From positions 3,536,001-3,600,000 of the forward strand of contig NZ_CP028923.1 of NCBI RefSeq assembly GCF_005166025.1: 64,000 nucleotides of DNA, read 5' to 3'. Below, piece by piece: positions 35,264 through 45,648 of this stretch. Below the pieces are notes generated by a model. That model was not told where the DNA came from, ran no database searches, and saw only the letters and a program-made list of their open reading frames with translations. The position numbers were made by a program, and so were the translations under genes. Position 1 is the stretch's first letter, and every line of letters begins with the position of its first letter. The stretch comes from Mangrovivirga cuniculi (GTDB taxonomy: Bacteria; Bacteroidota; Bacteroidia; Cytophagales; Cyclobacteriaceae).

Positions 35264-36271
35264 ATGAAGTCAATCAAAACACTCCTATTACTTTTAATTT
35301 TTCCACTAATTAGTCTTGCTCAGGATTTTAATGTCGGAGAGCGAACCATTGAATACATGGATAGTTCCAGAAACAGACCAATTAAGACTGAAGTCTGGTA
35401 TCCTACTTTTGAAACTGATTCTTTAAATGAGAAAAAAACTGAACTTCCTTTCAAATTATCGCCGACAATCAGAAATGCAAAACTGGTAAACAAATCTTTT
35501 CCCTTAATAGTCATGTCACACGGTACTGGTGGTAATAGATTTAGCTTAGCCTGGTTAGCGATCGAATTAGCAAAAAACGGATACATCGTAATTGCCCCTG
35601 ACCATTGGGGAAATACCTATGACAATAAAATTCCAGAATATTTTGTCCGCTACTGGGAACGGCCACTTGATATAAACTTCTTGCTAACCTCAATTCTGGC
35701 TGATAAGTCTATTAATTCTTCTATCGACGATACAAGAATCGGAATGATGGGCTTTTCATTTGGTGGGTATACTACCTTAGCCATCGCCGGTGCGGATATT
35801 AACTGCGAATTGATTAAAGAGCAGACTAAAACCAAAGCTGGAAAAAAAGAATTTAAGGTTTCGGAATTAGGCGACCTGAGAAAATTAATTTCTGAAATTA
35901 ATTGCAGCGAACCTCAAAAAACCTTTAAAGATGACAGATTTAAAGTTTTCGTTGCCATGGCACCGGCATTGGGACTCGGATTACCTGATCAATCTCAAAA
36001 TATAAAAGCTCCTGTATTAATTATAGGAGCTAAAAATGACCGGACCACACCAATTCAAACCAACGCAATGAAATACCATAAACTAATTACAGGATCTGAA
36101 TACTTTTTGCTAGAAGGTGAAACCGGCCACTATGTGTTTTTAAATGAGGGTAATAAAATGCTCCAAAAACGAGCTAAAAGATATTACAGGGATGATAAAT
36201 CCGTTAAAAGAAGCTTAATTCACGAACAAGTGACAAAAGAGGTTTTATCTTTTTTAAAAGAGAGTTTCTAA
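35264..36271 (+). CDS. Secreted alpha/beta hydrolase (dienelactone hydrolase/PAF-AH-like)
   Basis: 335 residues. The signal peptide is SIKTLLLLLIFPLISLAQ. Oxyanion-side text is FPLIVMSHGTGGNRFSLAWL, the nucleophile elbow is GMMGFSFGGYTT (Ser), and the catalytic Asp and His lie in LIIGAKNDRTTP and GETGHYVFLN. Such enzymes hydrolyse short-chain esters or lipids in the periplasm. It is one of six hydrolases between 35 and 49 kb. Confidence 0.85.
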   Translation: MKSIKTLLLLLIFPLISLAQDFNVGERTIEYMDSSRNRPIKTEVWYPTFETDSLNEKKTELPFKLSPTIRNAKLVNKSFPLIVMSHGTGGNRFSLAWLAIELAKNGYIVIAPDHWGNTYDNKIPEYFVRYWERPLDINFLLTSILADKSINSSIDDTRIGMMGFSFGGYTTLAIAGADINCELIKEQTKTKAGKKEFKVSELGDLRKLISEINCSEPQKTFKDDRFKVFVAMAPALGLGLPDQSQNIKAPVLIIGAKNDRTTPIQTNAMKYHKLITGSEYFLLEGETGHYVFLNEGNKMLQKRAKRYYRDDKSVKRSLIHEQVTKEVLSFLKESF

Positions 36272-36305
36272 TTGAATTAGAAATATTATTAGCGGCAATA
36301 AAGAA

Positions 36306-37016
36306 ATGAGAAAAAAACTATTTATTCCGTTCCTGGCAATTATCTGGCTTTGCTCCTGTCAGGATAAAGCCAATTCTAACACAGAAAATATTTCTAACGA
36401 TCCGGCGGAATCAAAAGCATTTACAAACGGTAAAGAACAACCAACAATAAAGCCTGATTTAGAAAAGTATATTTATACAGACACTATTTATACTTCATTC
36501 AGTGGAAAAGGAATAACCATCCAAAACAGTCTTCCAAAAGGTGGTGCCATTGCCACTGATGGATCTCAATATGTTGATTCTTCAGGTAAGAGTTATGCAT
36601 TTGCGGTATTCTGGACCCGCATAATCAATGAAACGAATAGTCCCATTCAACTTAAAATCAATATTCCAGCTGACTCATTTGCGATTTTTACTCCCCCTGA
36701 CTCCTACTTAAAATTATTTTTACCAGCAGAAAAGTTTAAATACCAAAAGATAGAATCTTTTAATTACGGATTAACCAATATCAAATCCATTTTGGATACC
36801 AATTTTAGCAAAGCTACTCAGGTGCAAAAAACAATTAATCCCAATAAAGAGCATGTGTTCTACATCGCTACGCTAGCTTATAATGCCACAGGGACTCCAA
36901 GGGCAGGACTTATATTAAATGGAAAAGACCTTTATTATAAAATGAGCTTATCACCAAACGGCTCCGGGATAATTCCTGTCGGGGAGATTTTAATAAATGA
37001 TAAAGTTGGTAATTAA
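36306..37016 (+). CDS. Hypothetical lipoprotein
   Basis: 236 residues with lipobox IIWLCSC (Cys19). The mature protein is beta-rich with KGITIQNSLPKGGAIATDGS and LIKINIPADSFAIF-type strands. No family recognised. It starts 34 bases after the hydrolase at 35264, so it is probably in the same transcript. Confidence 0.62.
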   Translation: MRKKLFIPFLAIIWLCSCQDKANSNTENISNDPAESKAFTNGKEQPTIKPDLEKYIYTDTIYTSFSGKGITIQNSLPKGGAIATDGSQYVDSSGKSYAFAVFWTRIINETNSPIQLKINIPADSFAIFTPPDSYLKLFLPAEKFKYQKIESFNYGLTNIKSILDTNFSKATQVQKTINPNKEHVFYIATLAYNATGTPRAGLILNGKDLYYKMSLSPNGSGIIPVGEILINDKVGN

Positions 37017-37065
37017 CATTTACTATTAACTTTGTTAGTTAACAGACTTTACTAACAGGTAAAAA

Positions 37066-37626
37066 ATGAATGACTTTTTAAATAAAATCCACCCTGTAGA
37101 CCGGGAAGTTCTCGATAAATACATTTCACATTGGACTGAATACAATGTTCCTAAAAAAACTATTATGACAGCTCCGGGTGAAACTGAGCGATACATGTAT
37201 TTTGTCCTTGATGGTATTCAAAAGTCATATTACCTGAACAATGATAAACAACACGTCATTGCATTTACTTATCCTCCTTCATTTAGCGGAATCCCGGAGT
37301 CATTTCTAACTCAAACACCCTCAAAGTACTATCTGGAGACAATTACTGATAGCTCATTCCTTCGTCTTTCTTTTGAAAAGCACCAGCAACTGATGAAGGA
37401 ATACCGTGAAATAGAAACCTTGTTTAGAAAGGCAGCTGAACTTTTTTTAATTGGAATGGTCGAGCGTCACTATGAGTTAATGGCGTTTGATATTAATCAG
37501 CGATTTAAAAGCTTTGCCCAGAGAAGTCCGCACCTTTTCAATTTAGTTTCTCACAAAGACTTAGCCTCCTACTTACGTATCGACTCAACAAACTTCAGTA
37601 AACTGTTCAACTCGATTAAGATTTAG
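37066..37626 (+). CDS. Crp/Fnr-family transcriptional regulator
   Basis: 186 residues. The cyclic-nucleotide-binding-like N-terminal barrel (TIMTAPGETERYMYFVLDGI) leads through a long helix to a C-terminal helix-turn-helix (LVSHKDLASYLRIDSTNFSK). The cAMP phosphate-binding residues are not conserved, as in many Bacteroidota members, so another or no ligand is likely. A palindrome, TTGTTTC-N5-GAAACAA, lies 45 bases downstream, before the next gene. Confidence 0.85.
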   Translation: MNDFLNKIHPVDREVLDKYISHWTEYNVPKKTIMTAPGETERYMYFVLDGIQKSYYLNNDKQHVIAFTYPPSFSGIPESFLTQTPSKYYLETITDSSFLRLSFEKHQQLMKEYREIETLFRKAAELFLIGMVERHYELMAFDINQRFKSFAQRSPHLFNLVSHKDLASYLRIDSTNFSKLFNSIKI

Positions 37627-37671
37627 ATTGTTGGTTTATACCAAAAATAAGATGAAATAAGAGTCTGACCT

Positions 37672-37690
37672 TTGTTTCAAATCGAAACAA
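37672..37690. promoter_or_regulatory. Inverted repeat, candidate operator
   Basis: TTGTTTC-AAATC-GAAACAA has perfect 7-base arms, placed 16 bases before the haloalkane dehalogenase-like gene and 46 after the Crp/Fnr gene. It resembles the palindrome at 42887-42902. Confidence 0.45.
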
Positions 37691-37705
37691 TTAAACAGAC
37701 ATATT

Positions 37706-38581
37706 ATGAAAACAACATCATCATCTAAATCCTGGGTTGACAATTCTCTATATCCATTTGAAAACAAATATCTTCGGTTAGAAGCAGGCAATATGCATTA
37801 TGTTGATGAAGGGCAAGGGGAAATAATCCTTTTCGTTCACGGTACACCGACCTGGTCATTTCTGTACAGGAATTTCATAAAAGAACTTTCAAAAAATTAT
37901 CGTTGTATTGCTATTGACCATTTAGGATTTGGATTATCAGAAAAACCAGATTCAATACCCGGGACACCCGAGTGGCATTCGAACAACCTCAGTGAATTCA
38001 TCGAAAAATTAGATCTTCAGAAAATCACATTGGTCGTTCATGACTTTGGTGGTCCGATAGGATTAGCGGCAGGAATAAAGCATTCTAAGAGAATCAACAA
38101 AGTTGTGCTATTTAATTCCTGGCTTTGGGAAACCAAACACGAAAAAGAAGCCCTGAAAATTGACAAGATCATAAATTCCTGGTTGGGAAAATTCCTTTAT
38201 CTGAATATGAACTACTCTCCAAAAGTCTTGCTTAAAAAAGGATTTACCGACAAAAACAACCTGCCCAAAGAAGTGCATAAACAGTATATTCAGCCTTTTC
38301 CGGATAAAAAATCCAGAATTCCGCTTCTGAATCTTGCAAAAGCTTTGGTTGGCTCTTCAGACTGGTACCAAAAACAATGGGAACAACTTGACCAATTATC
38401 GGACAAAAACTGGTTGATGCTCTGGGGAGTAAACGACGATTTTATTACTACGAAATACTTAAAAAAATGGCAGGACAGGCTTACAGAAGCTAAAACGTTA
38501 GAATTCGAATGTGGGCATTTTATTCAGGAAGAAAAGACTTCAGAATCAATTGCTGCAATTGATGATTTTATAGGCAACTAA
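37706..38581 (+). CDS. Haloalkane dehalogenase-like alpha/beta hydrolase
   Basis: 291 residues, no signal peptide. HGTPTWSFLYRNFI is the oxyanion and tryptophan motif of haloalkane dehalogenases. VVHDFGGPIG carries Asp instead of Ser at the nucleophile position, and the C-terminal ECGHFIQEE supplies the His. The Asp nucleophile supports dehalogenase or epoxide-hydrolase-type chemistry over an esterase. Substrate unknown. Confidence 0.82.
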   Translation: MKTTSSSKSWVDNSLYPFENKYLRLEAGNMHYVDEGQGEIILFVHGTPTWSFLYRNFIKELSKNYRCIAIDHLGFGLSEKPDSIPGTPEWHSNNLSEFIEKLDLQKITLVVHDFGGPIGLAAGIKHSKRINKVVLFNSWLWETKHEKEALKIDKIINSWLGKFLYLNMNYSPKVLLKKGFTDKNNLPKEVHKQYIQPFPDKKSRIPLLNLAKALVGSSDWYQKQWEQLDQLSDKNWLMLWGVNDDFITTKYLKKWQDRLTEAKTLEFECGHFIQEEKTSESIAAIDDFIGN

Positions 38582-38729
38582 TAGCCTTTGCAAGACATTG
38601 TATAAGCTCAAAATGGATTTGACAGGAGGTTTATATCATTATTTTAATAAAAAAATGTATATTCCTAAATTAATACAAGTCTTTATAGCTTGCTATAGAG
38701 TCTAAATACCAATGAGCCTCGACCACTAA

Positions 38730-40063
38730 ATGAAAAAATTCCCTAACGCTTTCGTTATAATCCTGTCTGTTATTCTCCTTGCCTGGATTTTTACATTTAT
38801 AATTCCCCAGGGAACTTATGACCGGGAAGTAAATGTAGTAACAAATCAGACAAATGTAATTCCTAACTCCTATGAACATCAGGAAGCTCCTCACCTTTCA
38901 GCTTTTGATGTACTTCTTGCAATTCCGCAAGGAATTGCCGGAAGAGCGAATTTAATTGTTTTGATCCTTCTTTTAGGAGGATGCTTTTACCTGATCGAAA
39001 AAACAGGCGCTCTAAATCAAGGATTAAATCAACTGATTAAAATCTTAAAGGGTAAGGAAGTGTATGCCTTGATAGCCATAACGATATTATTTATGTTGGC
39101 TGGTTTTACGATTGCATTGCAAGAAGAAGTAATAGCTATGATGCCTATTCTACTTCTTTTTGGCCGCAACCTGGGATATACCCCACTTACTATTATCTAT
39201 GCCAGCTATGGATCAACGGTTATCGGATCAGCATTTAGTCCATTTAATCCTTTTGGAGTACTGATTGCTCAAAAGGAAGCTGAAGTCACGTTGCTTTCAG
39301 GATCATCTTTCAGGATTATTGTATTTTTAGTAGGCGCTTTTTCTGGATGGTTTATATAATTCGGTTTGCTCATAAGAACCGAATAAAGAAAACTTATCAG
39401 ATATTAGAAACAGACAAGCTTACTTTAAGAAACAAAATAATCTTAGGCCTGCTAGCTATAACCTTTGGGATTGTCACTTACGGACTGATAGAATTAGAAT
39501 GGGGATTTACTGAGATGTCGGCCTGTTTTTTTGCTTTAGCCTTAGCAAGTGGTCTTATAGCTAAATTTGGATTCAATAAGACTACTGAAATATATGTTGA
39601 CGGGTTCAAAGAGTTGATTTTTGCTTGCGTTATCATTGGACTTGCAAACAGTATCTCAATAATATTAACAAAGGGTTTGGTCATAGATACAATTGTTTAT
39701 GCGCTATTTACTCCACTCAAGAATATACCGACTGCCCTATCTGCTGTTATGATGATGATTTCTCATTCTATATTGCATTTTCCGATACCCAGTTATTCAG
39801 GACAGGCAATATTAACAATGCCGATTCTGACACCTCTCTCTGATTTGATTGGTCTTCCAAGACAAATTACTGTCCTGGCCTATCAATATGGAGCTATTTT
39901 AATGGATTTGATCGTGCCGACTAATGGTGCATTGATGGCTGTGATAGCTATAGCCGGAATTAAATATAACAATTGGCTGAAATTCATATTAAAACCAACT
40001 TTAATAATACTGGTATTAGCAGCAATTGCTATTTTAACTGCGATACAAATTGGATATCATTAA
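38730..40063 (+). pseudogene. YfcC-family (DcuC-like) transporter, frameshifted
   Basis: The first part (38730-39359) has the YfcC start FPNAFVIILSVILLAWIFTF followed by IIPQGTYDRE, then membrane helices and ALQEEVIAMMPILLLF. The second part (39347-40063) carries HFPIPSYSGQAILTMPILTP and DLIVPTNGALMAVIAIAG. An extra TA in the TTTATATAATT run at ~39352 separates them; TTTATAATT would join GWF-IIRFAHKN. Intact length is about 445 aa. The family transports dicarboxylates, arginine or peptides. Confidence 0.85.
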
Positions 40064-40123
40064 AGCTGATAAAATTAGTAGCATTAATGGCCTGATAACA
40101 AAAAATGACTGAATAGAATTCTC

Positions 40124-41087
40124 ATGAAAGCAATCATATTAAAAGAATACGGATTACCGAATGTCCTTGAAATAGGAGAAGTTGAAAAACCCCAACCAGA
40201 GGAGGACGAAGTATTGGTAAAAATCCATTCAACAGCCATAAATGATTGGGATTGGGGGTTAGTCAGAGGCAAACCATTCATAATTCGTATGATTTATGGT
40301 TTAAAAAAACCAAAAATTAAAATTCCCGGGGTAGACATTTCCGGAAAGGTAGAAGCTGTTGGGGAAAAAGTTAATTCCGTTAAAGTCGGTGATGAAATTT
40401 ATTGTGATCTATCGGAAGGTAATTTTGGTGGATTTGCAGAATATGTTTGTGTTCCGGAAAAAACAATATATAAAAAACCTGCCGGCATCAGTTTTAATGA
40501 TGCCTCTGCCCTACCACATGCCGGGCTCCTCGCTTTACAGGGCTTTCTTGAAGGAAAGTTAAAAGATGGACAGGATATTCTGATCAATGGTGCCGGAGGA
40601 GGTGTCGGAACCCTGGGAATTCAAATTCTGAAATCATATAATGTAAAGGTGACTGGCGTTGATAATGGTGAAAAACTTGATTTGATGAAATCACTGGGTT
40701 ATGACTATGTGATGGATTATAAAAAAGTGGACTTCACCAATACAGGAGAAAAGTATGATCTTATCCTGGATACAAAATCAAACAGATCTGCATTTAAATA
40801 TGCACGTTCTCTTAAAAAAATGGAACCTACATTACAGTTGGAGGATCGATGAACAGATTATTCGAAATTTTATCATTAGGTTCTATGATATCTCTTTTAC
40901 CGGTAAAAAGCTAAAAATCCTCACTCTTAAACCAAATAAAGGGTTAGACCAAATTTCAGAACTTGCAGAAAAAGGACAAATAAAGCCAGTAATTGATGGT
41001 CCCCATAGATTTGAACAAATCCCTGAATTGATCCAATATTTGGGTGATGGCAAGCATCTTGGAAAGATTGTTGTTGAAATTGACTGA
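40124..41087 (+). pseudogene. Zinc-independent MDR dehydrogenase/quinone oxidoreductase, two frameshifts
   Basis: The N-terminal GroES-like domain (EKPQPEEDEVLVKIHSTAIN, IPGVDISGKVEAVG) and Rossmann motif (LINGAGGGVGTLGIQILK) are intact to ~40808. One base missing in the A-run at 40808-40814 breaks LKKNGTYITVGGS. A second missing T near 40893 restores the original frame, giving SLFTGKKLKILTLKPNKG and the C-terminal GKHLGKIVVEID. Repaired length is ~320 aa. The substrate is unknown. Confidence 0.85.
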
Positions 41088-41259
41088 CATTCCTATGAAA
41101 GTTATAGATAACAATTTAATATTAAAACAGGAAGTATGTAAAGGTGAATTGCGATTTAGTTCTAATTTCAAACCAATACCTTTACTTTCTTTAACCTCTC
41201 TTTTGTTTTCTTATTGAGGCTGTTATATTTAGATATCAGCTAATCACAGCCTTCTACCT

Positions 41260-42636
41260 ATGATAAAAAAATTAAGTTTTATTCTATTATGCATTGTCCT
41301 GAGTGACTACTTGTATGCTCAGAACCTCATAATTAAAGGTGGTAATATTGTAAATGCTGATTCTAATATTGCAATACCAAATAATGCTATTGAGATCCGT
41401 AACGGTAAGATATATTCTATAGGTGCTACAACTAATGAAAATAACTTTCCTACAATCACACTTCAAAAAGATGATTACATTCTTCCCGGATTGTTTGATT
41501 TACATGCCCACTTAAAACTAGTCTATGAAGGACAACTAAAGGAAGACACCGTAACGACACCTCTTCTTTATTTGGCAAACGGTGTAACCACAATATTCAC
41601 CTGTGGCGATGTTGATCCTGAAGCAGTGGCCAAATACAAATCTAATGTCGCATCAGGCAGATCGACAGGACCCAGAATACTGAATTCAGGCCCCTATTTT
41701 GGACATGGCAATAACGAATGGAACGATAGTATCAGCCGGGAAGAAATTTATCGAAAAATAGATTACTGGGCGGGTAGAGGAGTTGATGGCCTTAAAGTTA
41801 AAGATATCAGCGAACATCAGCTCAAATATATCATAGACAGGGCTCACAAGCATGGCCTGACTGTAACCGGACACCTTAACCATATTGTGCATCCGGAAGT
41901 TGGTTCGCAAATAGCTATTCCCCTGGGCATTGATCGTCTTGAACATTTTATTGGTGGCTATGCGCTGCCCGGTAAAAAACCTGGATATACTGAAGTAGCT
42001 ATGTTAGACTTATCCGATCCATTAATAGATAAATCCATTGATCTTTTTATTGAAAACGAAGTCTATTTTAATTCGACTCTTACAGTGATCGGTGGGTTTA
42101 CTCAAAGCCAGGACGAATGGCTAAAATATTGGGTGGATGAAAAAAAATACTGGACACCCTATGCTCAATCTATTGTTGAAAACAATCCTAAAAAATGGAA
42201 CCCTAATCGTCAAAAATTCTATGAAAACAGTAAAAAAATACTCAAGCGATATTACGACCGGGGTGGCCTTATTTCAATGGGGACCGACGGACCATTAATT
42301 CTGGATTTCCTCTGGGTTTTTAAAACTCCCGGATTCAATACTCATCGAGAAATGGCTATGATGTCAGAAATACGTATTCCAAACAATGAGATTTTAAAAA
42401 TCGCCACGATAAATAGTGCCATGGCCATGGGACTGGAAGAAAAAGTCGGATCCATCGAAATCGGAAAACTGGCCGATTTAATAATCATAAAAGGTAATCC
42501 GCTGGAAGATATCTATTTCACCCGGAGTGTACATACCGTAATCAAAAATGGGGAAATCTATGATTCGCAATCTTTATTAGAAAAATGCGAAGGTAAATTA
42601 GGTCCTGAAAGTGAAGAAAAGTGGTTTAATAAATAA
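41260..42636 (+). CDS. Secreted amidohydrolase (imidazolonepropionase-like)
   Basis: 458 residues with a signal peptide (KLSFILLCIVLSDYLYAQ). Amidohydrolase metal motifs are visible: LPGLFDLHAHLKL (HxH), GLTVTGHLNHIVHPE (metal His) and ISMGTDGPLI (catalytic Asp), and the C-terminal KLADLIIIKGNPLEDI strand is typical. Relatives are periplasmic dipeptidases or Xaa-Pro dipeptidase-like enzymes. No specific substrate can be read off. Confidence 0.88.
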   Translation: MIKKLSFILLCIVLSDYLYAQNLIIKGGNIVNADSNIAIPNNAIEIRNGKIYSIGATTNENNFPTITLQKDDYILPGLFDLHAHLKLVYEGQLKEDTVTTPLLYLANGVTTIFTCGDVDPEAVAKYKSNVASGRSTGPRILNSGPYFGHGNNEWNDSISREEIYRKIDYWAGRGVDGLKVKDISEHQLKYIIDRAHKHGLTVTGHLNHIVHPEVGSQIAIPLGIDRLEHFIGGYALPGKKPGYTEVAMLDLSDPLIDKSIDLFIENEVYFNSTLTVIGGFTQSQDEWLKYWVDEKKYWTPYAQSIVENNPKKWNPNRQKFYENSKKILKRYYDRGGLISMGTDGPLILDFLWVFKTPGFNTHREMAMMSEIRIPNNEILKIATINSAMAMGLEEKVGSIEIGKLADLIIIKGNPLEDIYFTRSVHTVIKNGEIYDSQSLLEKCEGKLGPESEEKWFNK

Positions 42637-43035
42637 ATGCTATTACAATAAGATTGATTCCTGATACAAAAAATTTGACACTTTATTAGAATGGAGTTTT
42701 GATGACTGAAAATGTGGGTATAAAAACATAAAAATTTAAACCTGAGAATAACCCAAAGCTTAAATAACAATGACAATGGCATTTCCATTTTAGATGCGTG
42801 ATTCAGATTCATTTAGCATAATAAATTTATCCTTTACCAAAGGACTGATAATCATTAACTTATCAAGTTAAAAACTATACAGCCACTGTTCGAAATCGAA
42901 CATCAAAGTGTCCAGTATCGGTAAATTTATTCAATTTCAAATTACCATTAAACACTGATATTCAAAGACTTAAACTCAAAGGCATGGTTTTGACTTTCTT
43001 ATTCATCGTTAAATCACAAAACCAATCATAAAAAA
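42637..43035. other. Intergenic region with palindrome
   Basis: About 400 AT-rich bases without a gene. The only distinct structure is the palindrome at 42887-42902. The promoter of the esterase pair is probably here. Confidence 0.5.
42887..42902. promoter_or_regulatory. Perfect palindrome, candidate operator
   Basis: TGTTCGAAATCGAACA, 7-base arms with a 2-base centre, enclosed by CACT...AGTG. It lies 134 bases before the esterase at 43036. Confidence 0.45.
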
Positions 43036-44187
43036 ATGAAGACTTTTATACTAAGTACAATCCTTATCTGTTTATTACTTTCCCCTTTACAAGCTCAATA
43101 TTCCAAAGTTGAAGAAGTAACCATCGAATCAAAAGAACTGGGGCAGACCCGTGAGCTCATGATTTATACCCCATTTGGATATGCTGATTCAGCGTATAAA
43201 TACTACAATGTTATGTACGTATTTGATGCTCAGAACCGAATGTTTTTCGATTATACCACTTCGGTATCTATGCTATCAAAAGAAGCGGGCCAGGGATGCA
43301 TTGTGGTAGGGATTAAAGCGACATTTATCGAAGAAATATTTTATGCGCGAAATCATGATTTCCTCCCTTCGGATACCAAACGTAACATGGGACCCAAATC
43401 GAAAGGAAATGCAGAGAACTTTTTGAAATATATAAAAAACGAAGTGGTTCCTTATATTGAATCCAATTACCCTACCCTGCCGGGCAGAACTGCAGTTGGA
43501 CATTCACTGGGAGCTTCTTTTATCACTTATGCCCTGATCGAAGAACCAGACCTTTTTGATAATTACATTGCTGTTTCTCCAAACGTTGATTATGATGATC
43601 AACGGTTAGTTCGCGGATTACGAAAATTAAATCCAGAAGAATTTGAATCGAAGAAATATTTCTATATAAGTCATGGAGATGAAGGCGAAACGTGGGGATG
43701 GAAAGAAGCCAATGAAAATGCTTATGCTCTGCTGAAAGATACTCTGGACTCTGAAAAATTTCAGGTAACAATCGAAAAACATCCGGAAGAAAATCATGGT
43801 AGTAATTTTATGCCCAGTCTGCATTCAGCCATGCAAGCTTACTATAAAACGATCCAACCCCAATTCCGCAACAGGCTTTCAGGTAAAAAATATGAGGTTA
43901 CCATTCGCCTGAAAGTTCAAGATCAAAACGATAACATCTATATTTCCGGTAATCAGAAAGCTTTAGGAAACTGGAAGTCTGATCAAATACAAATGAATTA
44001 TGTATCTCCTTTAATTCGGGAAATAACTCTTCCGATAAGTGATCACGCTGAAGTGATGTTTTATCTGGATGGAGAATCGCAGGCCTGGATTAAATATGGC
44101 GATGGAGGAAGAACAACATATCCGATGATGATTCGACCTGAAGAAGGTGCTGAATATACTTTCGAAGTAGATGGATATAACAACTAA
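43036..44187 (+). CDS. Secreted esterase (esterase D/Fes-like) with C-terminal CBM20-like domain
   Basis: 383 residues. The signal peptide is followed by an esterase domain with ELGQTRELMIYTPFGYADSA, the elbow AVGHSLGASF (Ser) and ISHGDEGETW. The His is in HPEENHGSNFM. Residues ~285-383 form a separate beta domain, VTIRLKVQDQNDNIYISGNQ then KALGNWKSD, closely resembling starch-binding CBM20 modules. It is paired with the next gene, a paralogous esterase. Confidence 0.85.
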   Translation: MKTFILSTILICLLLSPLQAQYSKVEEVTIESKELGQTRELMIYTPFGYADSAYKYYNVMYVFDAQNRMFFDYTTSVSMLSKEAGQGCIVVGIKATFIEEIFYARNHDFLPSDTKRNMGPKSKGNAENFLKYIKNEVVPYIESNYPTLPGRTAVGHSLGASFITYALIEEPDLFDNYIAVSPNVDYDDQRLVRGLRKLNPEEFESKKYFYISHGDEGETWGWKEANENAYALLKDTLDSEKFQVTIEKHPEENHGSNFMPSLHSAMQAYYKTIQPQFRNRLSGKKYEVTIRLKVQDQNDNIYISGNQKALGNWKSDQIQMNYVSPLIREITLPISDHAEVMFYLDGESQAWIKYGDGGRTTYPMMIRPEEGAEYTFEVDGYNN

Positions 44188-44230
44188 TACAAGTCTAAAA
44201 ATTATCTAAATTGATATAAAATCAATAATC

Positions 44231-45568
44231 ATGAAAAATATTATAATACAAGGTTTATTAATTCTAATAACTTTCTCATTTTCATTCGGACAAGAAGAAA
44301 GTAGACTTAATTCCAAATATCTTGATTCAAAAGTATTAGAAGAAAAAAGAGAAGTTCTCATTTATCTACCTGAAAATTATTCTGAAAATAAAGCATATCC
44401 TGTAATCTATTTAACCGACGGAGGGACAACTAATTTTGAGGCTGCAAGAAATTATCTCGACATCCTTTCAAAACCCATTTATGACGCAGTTCCACAGTGC
44501 ATTCTTGTGGGGATAATCCAGCAAAACCGCAATGCCGAATTGGATGTCTTTGGAAAAGAAAGAGGTAAAAAATTCATAAACTTCATCTTTAATGAATTAG
44601 TGCCTTATGTGGACAATTCCTACAACACATCGGGATTCAACACCATGATTGGTCATTCAGATGGAGCAGAAGTAAACCATCATATGATGCTGACTGAAGG
44701 TAATCCTTTTAGAGGGTTTATAAGTATATCAACGAACTTCAATACCGATTTAAAGGAAGAAGTAGGTCAATTTATGAAATCCTACGAGGGTGCTCAAATG
44801 TATTATTTTATTGCGAATGGTACCCAGGATGCTTTTATGAGAACTGACGCCGGAAATGCTTTTGCGGAGATTTACAAAAATTCCTCAAACGACCATATTG
44901 ATTTTAAAAAAGAAACCTACCAGGGTGATCATCAAAGCATTGTCGCCCTTTCATTGCTCGATGGGTTGACGTTTATCTTTAAAGACTATAAAAACATCGA
45001 ACAATATGCTACTGCCATTGATTATGGTGAAAATTACCTATCTGACTTAAAGGAAATTTATGGTATTGACGCTAACTACGACATTGCTGATACAGAGGTT
45101 TTCTTTATGGATATAATCGGTAATAAAAAACTCGACGAATATCATTATTTAATCGAATTAATCGATGAGCATAAATTATTTTTTGGATCCGGAATTGATC
45201 CGGTCAATCGTGCTAATCATTATTATGCGATGGAAATGTATCCGGAGACCATTGAATACTACAATAAAGCAGTTAAAGAGCTTGATACTATCCATCCCCA
45301 GCTTTTTTATGCCAATATTTTCAGAGTTGTAAAAGCATATAAAATTGAAAACAGGCTTACGGAAGCAGTCGATTTTCTTGAAAAGAGTAAGCATAAACTT
45401 CCTGAAAAATACACTCTGCGCATGAATTACCGAATAGCTAAACTATGTCTGGATAATCAAATTGAATTAAATAAGGGAAAAGCTGCACTGGAATACTGTA
45501 AAACCAATTACGAAGAAAATAAACTATTCACAATGGACAATTTGCTTGAACTGGAAAATAAATTGTAG
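44231..45568 (+). CDS. Secreted esterase (Fes-like) with C-terminal TPR region
   Basis: 445 residues. The signal peptide ends SFSFGQEE. The esterase domain has VLEEKREVLIYLPENYSENK, the elbow MIGHSDGAEVN (Ser in GHSDG) and GDHQSIVALSLLDGL. Residues ~310-445 are helical repeats (YYAMEMYPETIEYYNKAVKE) of TPR type. It starts 43 bases after the CBM20-bearing paralogue, so the two are co-transcribed and diverged by acquiring different C-terminal modules. Confidence 0.83.
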   Translation: MKNIIIQGLLILITFSFSFGQEESRLNSKYLDSKVLEEKREVLIYLPENYSENKAYPVIYLTDGGTTNFEAARNYLDILSKPIYDAVPQCILVGIIQQNRNAELDVFGKERGKKFINFIFNELVPYVDNSYNTSGFNTMIGHSDGAEVNHHMMLTEGNPFRGFISISTNFNTDLKEEVGQFMKSYEGAQMYYFIANGTQDAFMRTDAGNAFAEIYKNSSNDHIDFKKETYQGDHQSIVALSLLDGLTFIFKDYKNIEQYATAIDYGENYLSDLKEIYGIDANYDIADTEVFFMDIIGNKKLDEYHYLIELIDEHKLFFGSGIDPVNRANHYYAMEMYPETIEYYNKAVKELDTIHPQLFYANIFRVVKAYKIENRLTEAVDFLEKSKHKLPEKYTLRMNYRIAKLCLDNQIELNKGKAALEYCKTNYEENKLFTMDNLLELENKL

Positions 45569-45584
45569 AGATAGGTAATTAAAA

Positions 45585-45647
45585 TTAAAGGTATGGCATT
45601 AAAATCCTTCTCAGCTATTGAGTTTAATTTTTTGCCATTACCTTTAA
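45585..45647. repeat. Long-loop inverted repeat between genes
   Basis: TTAAAGGTATGGCA (45585-45598) and TGCCATTACCTTTAA (45633-45647) can pair with one bulge around a 34-base loop. It immediately precedes the ATG at 45649. No T-tract follows, so terminator function is uncertain. Confidence 0.5.
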
Positions 45648-45648
45648 A

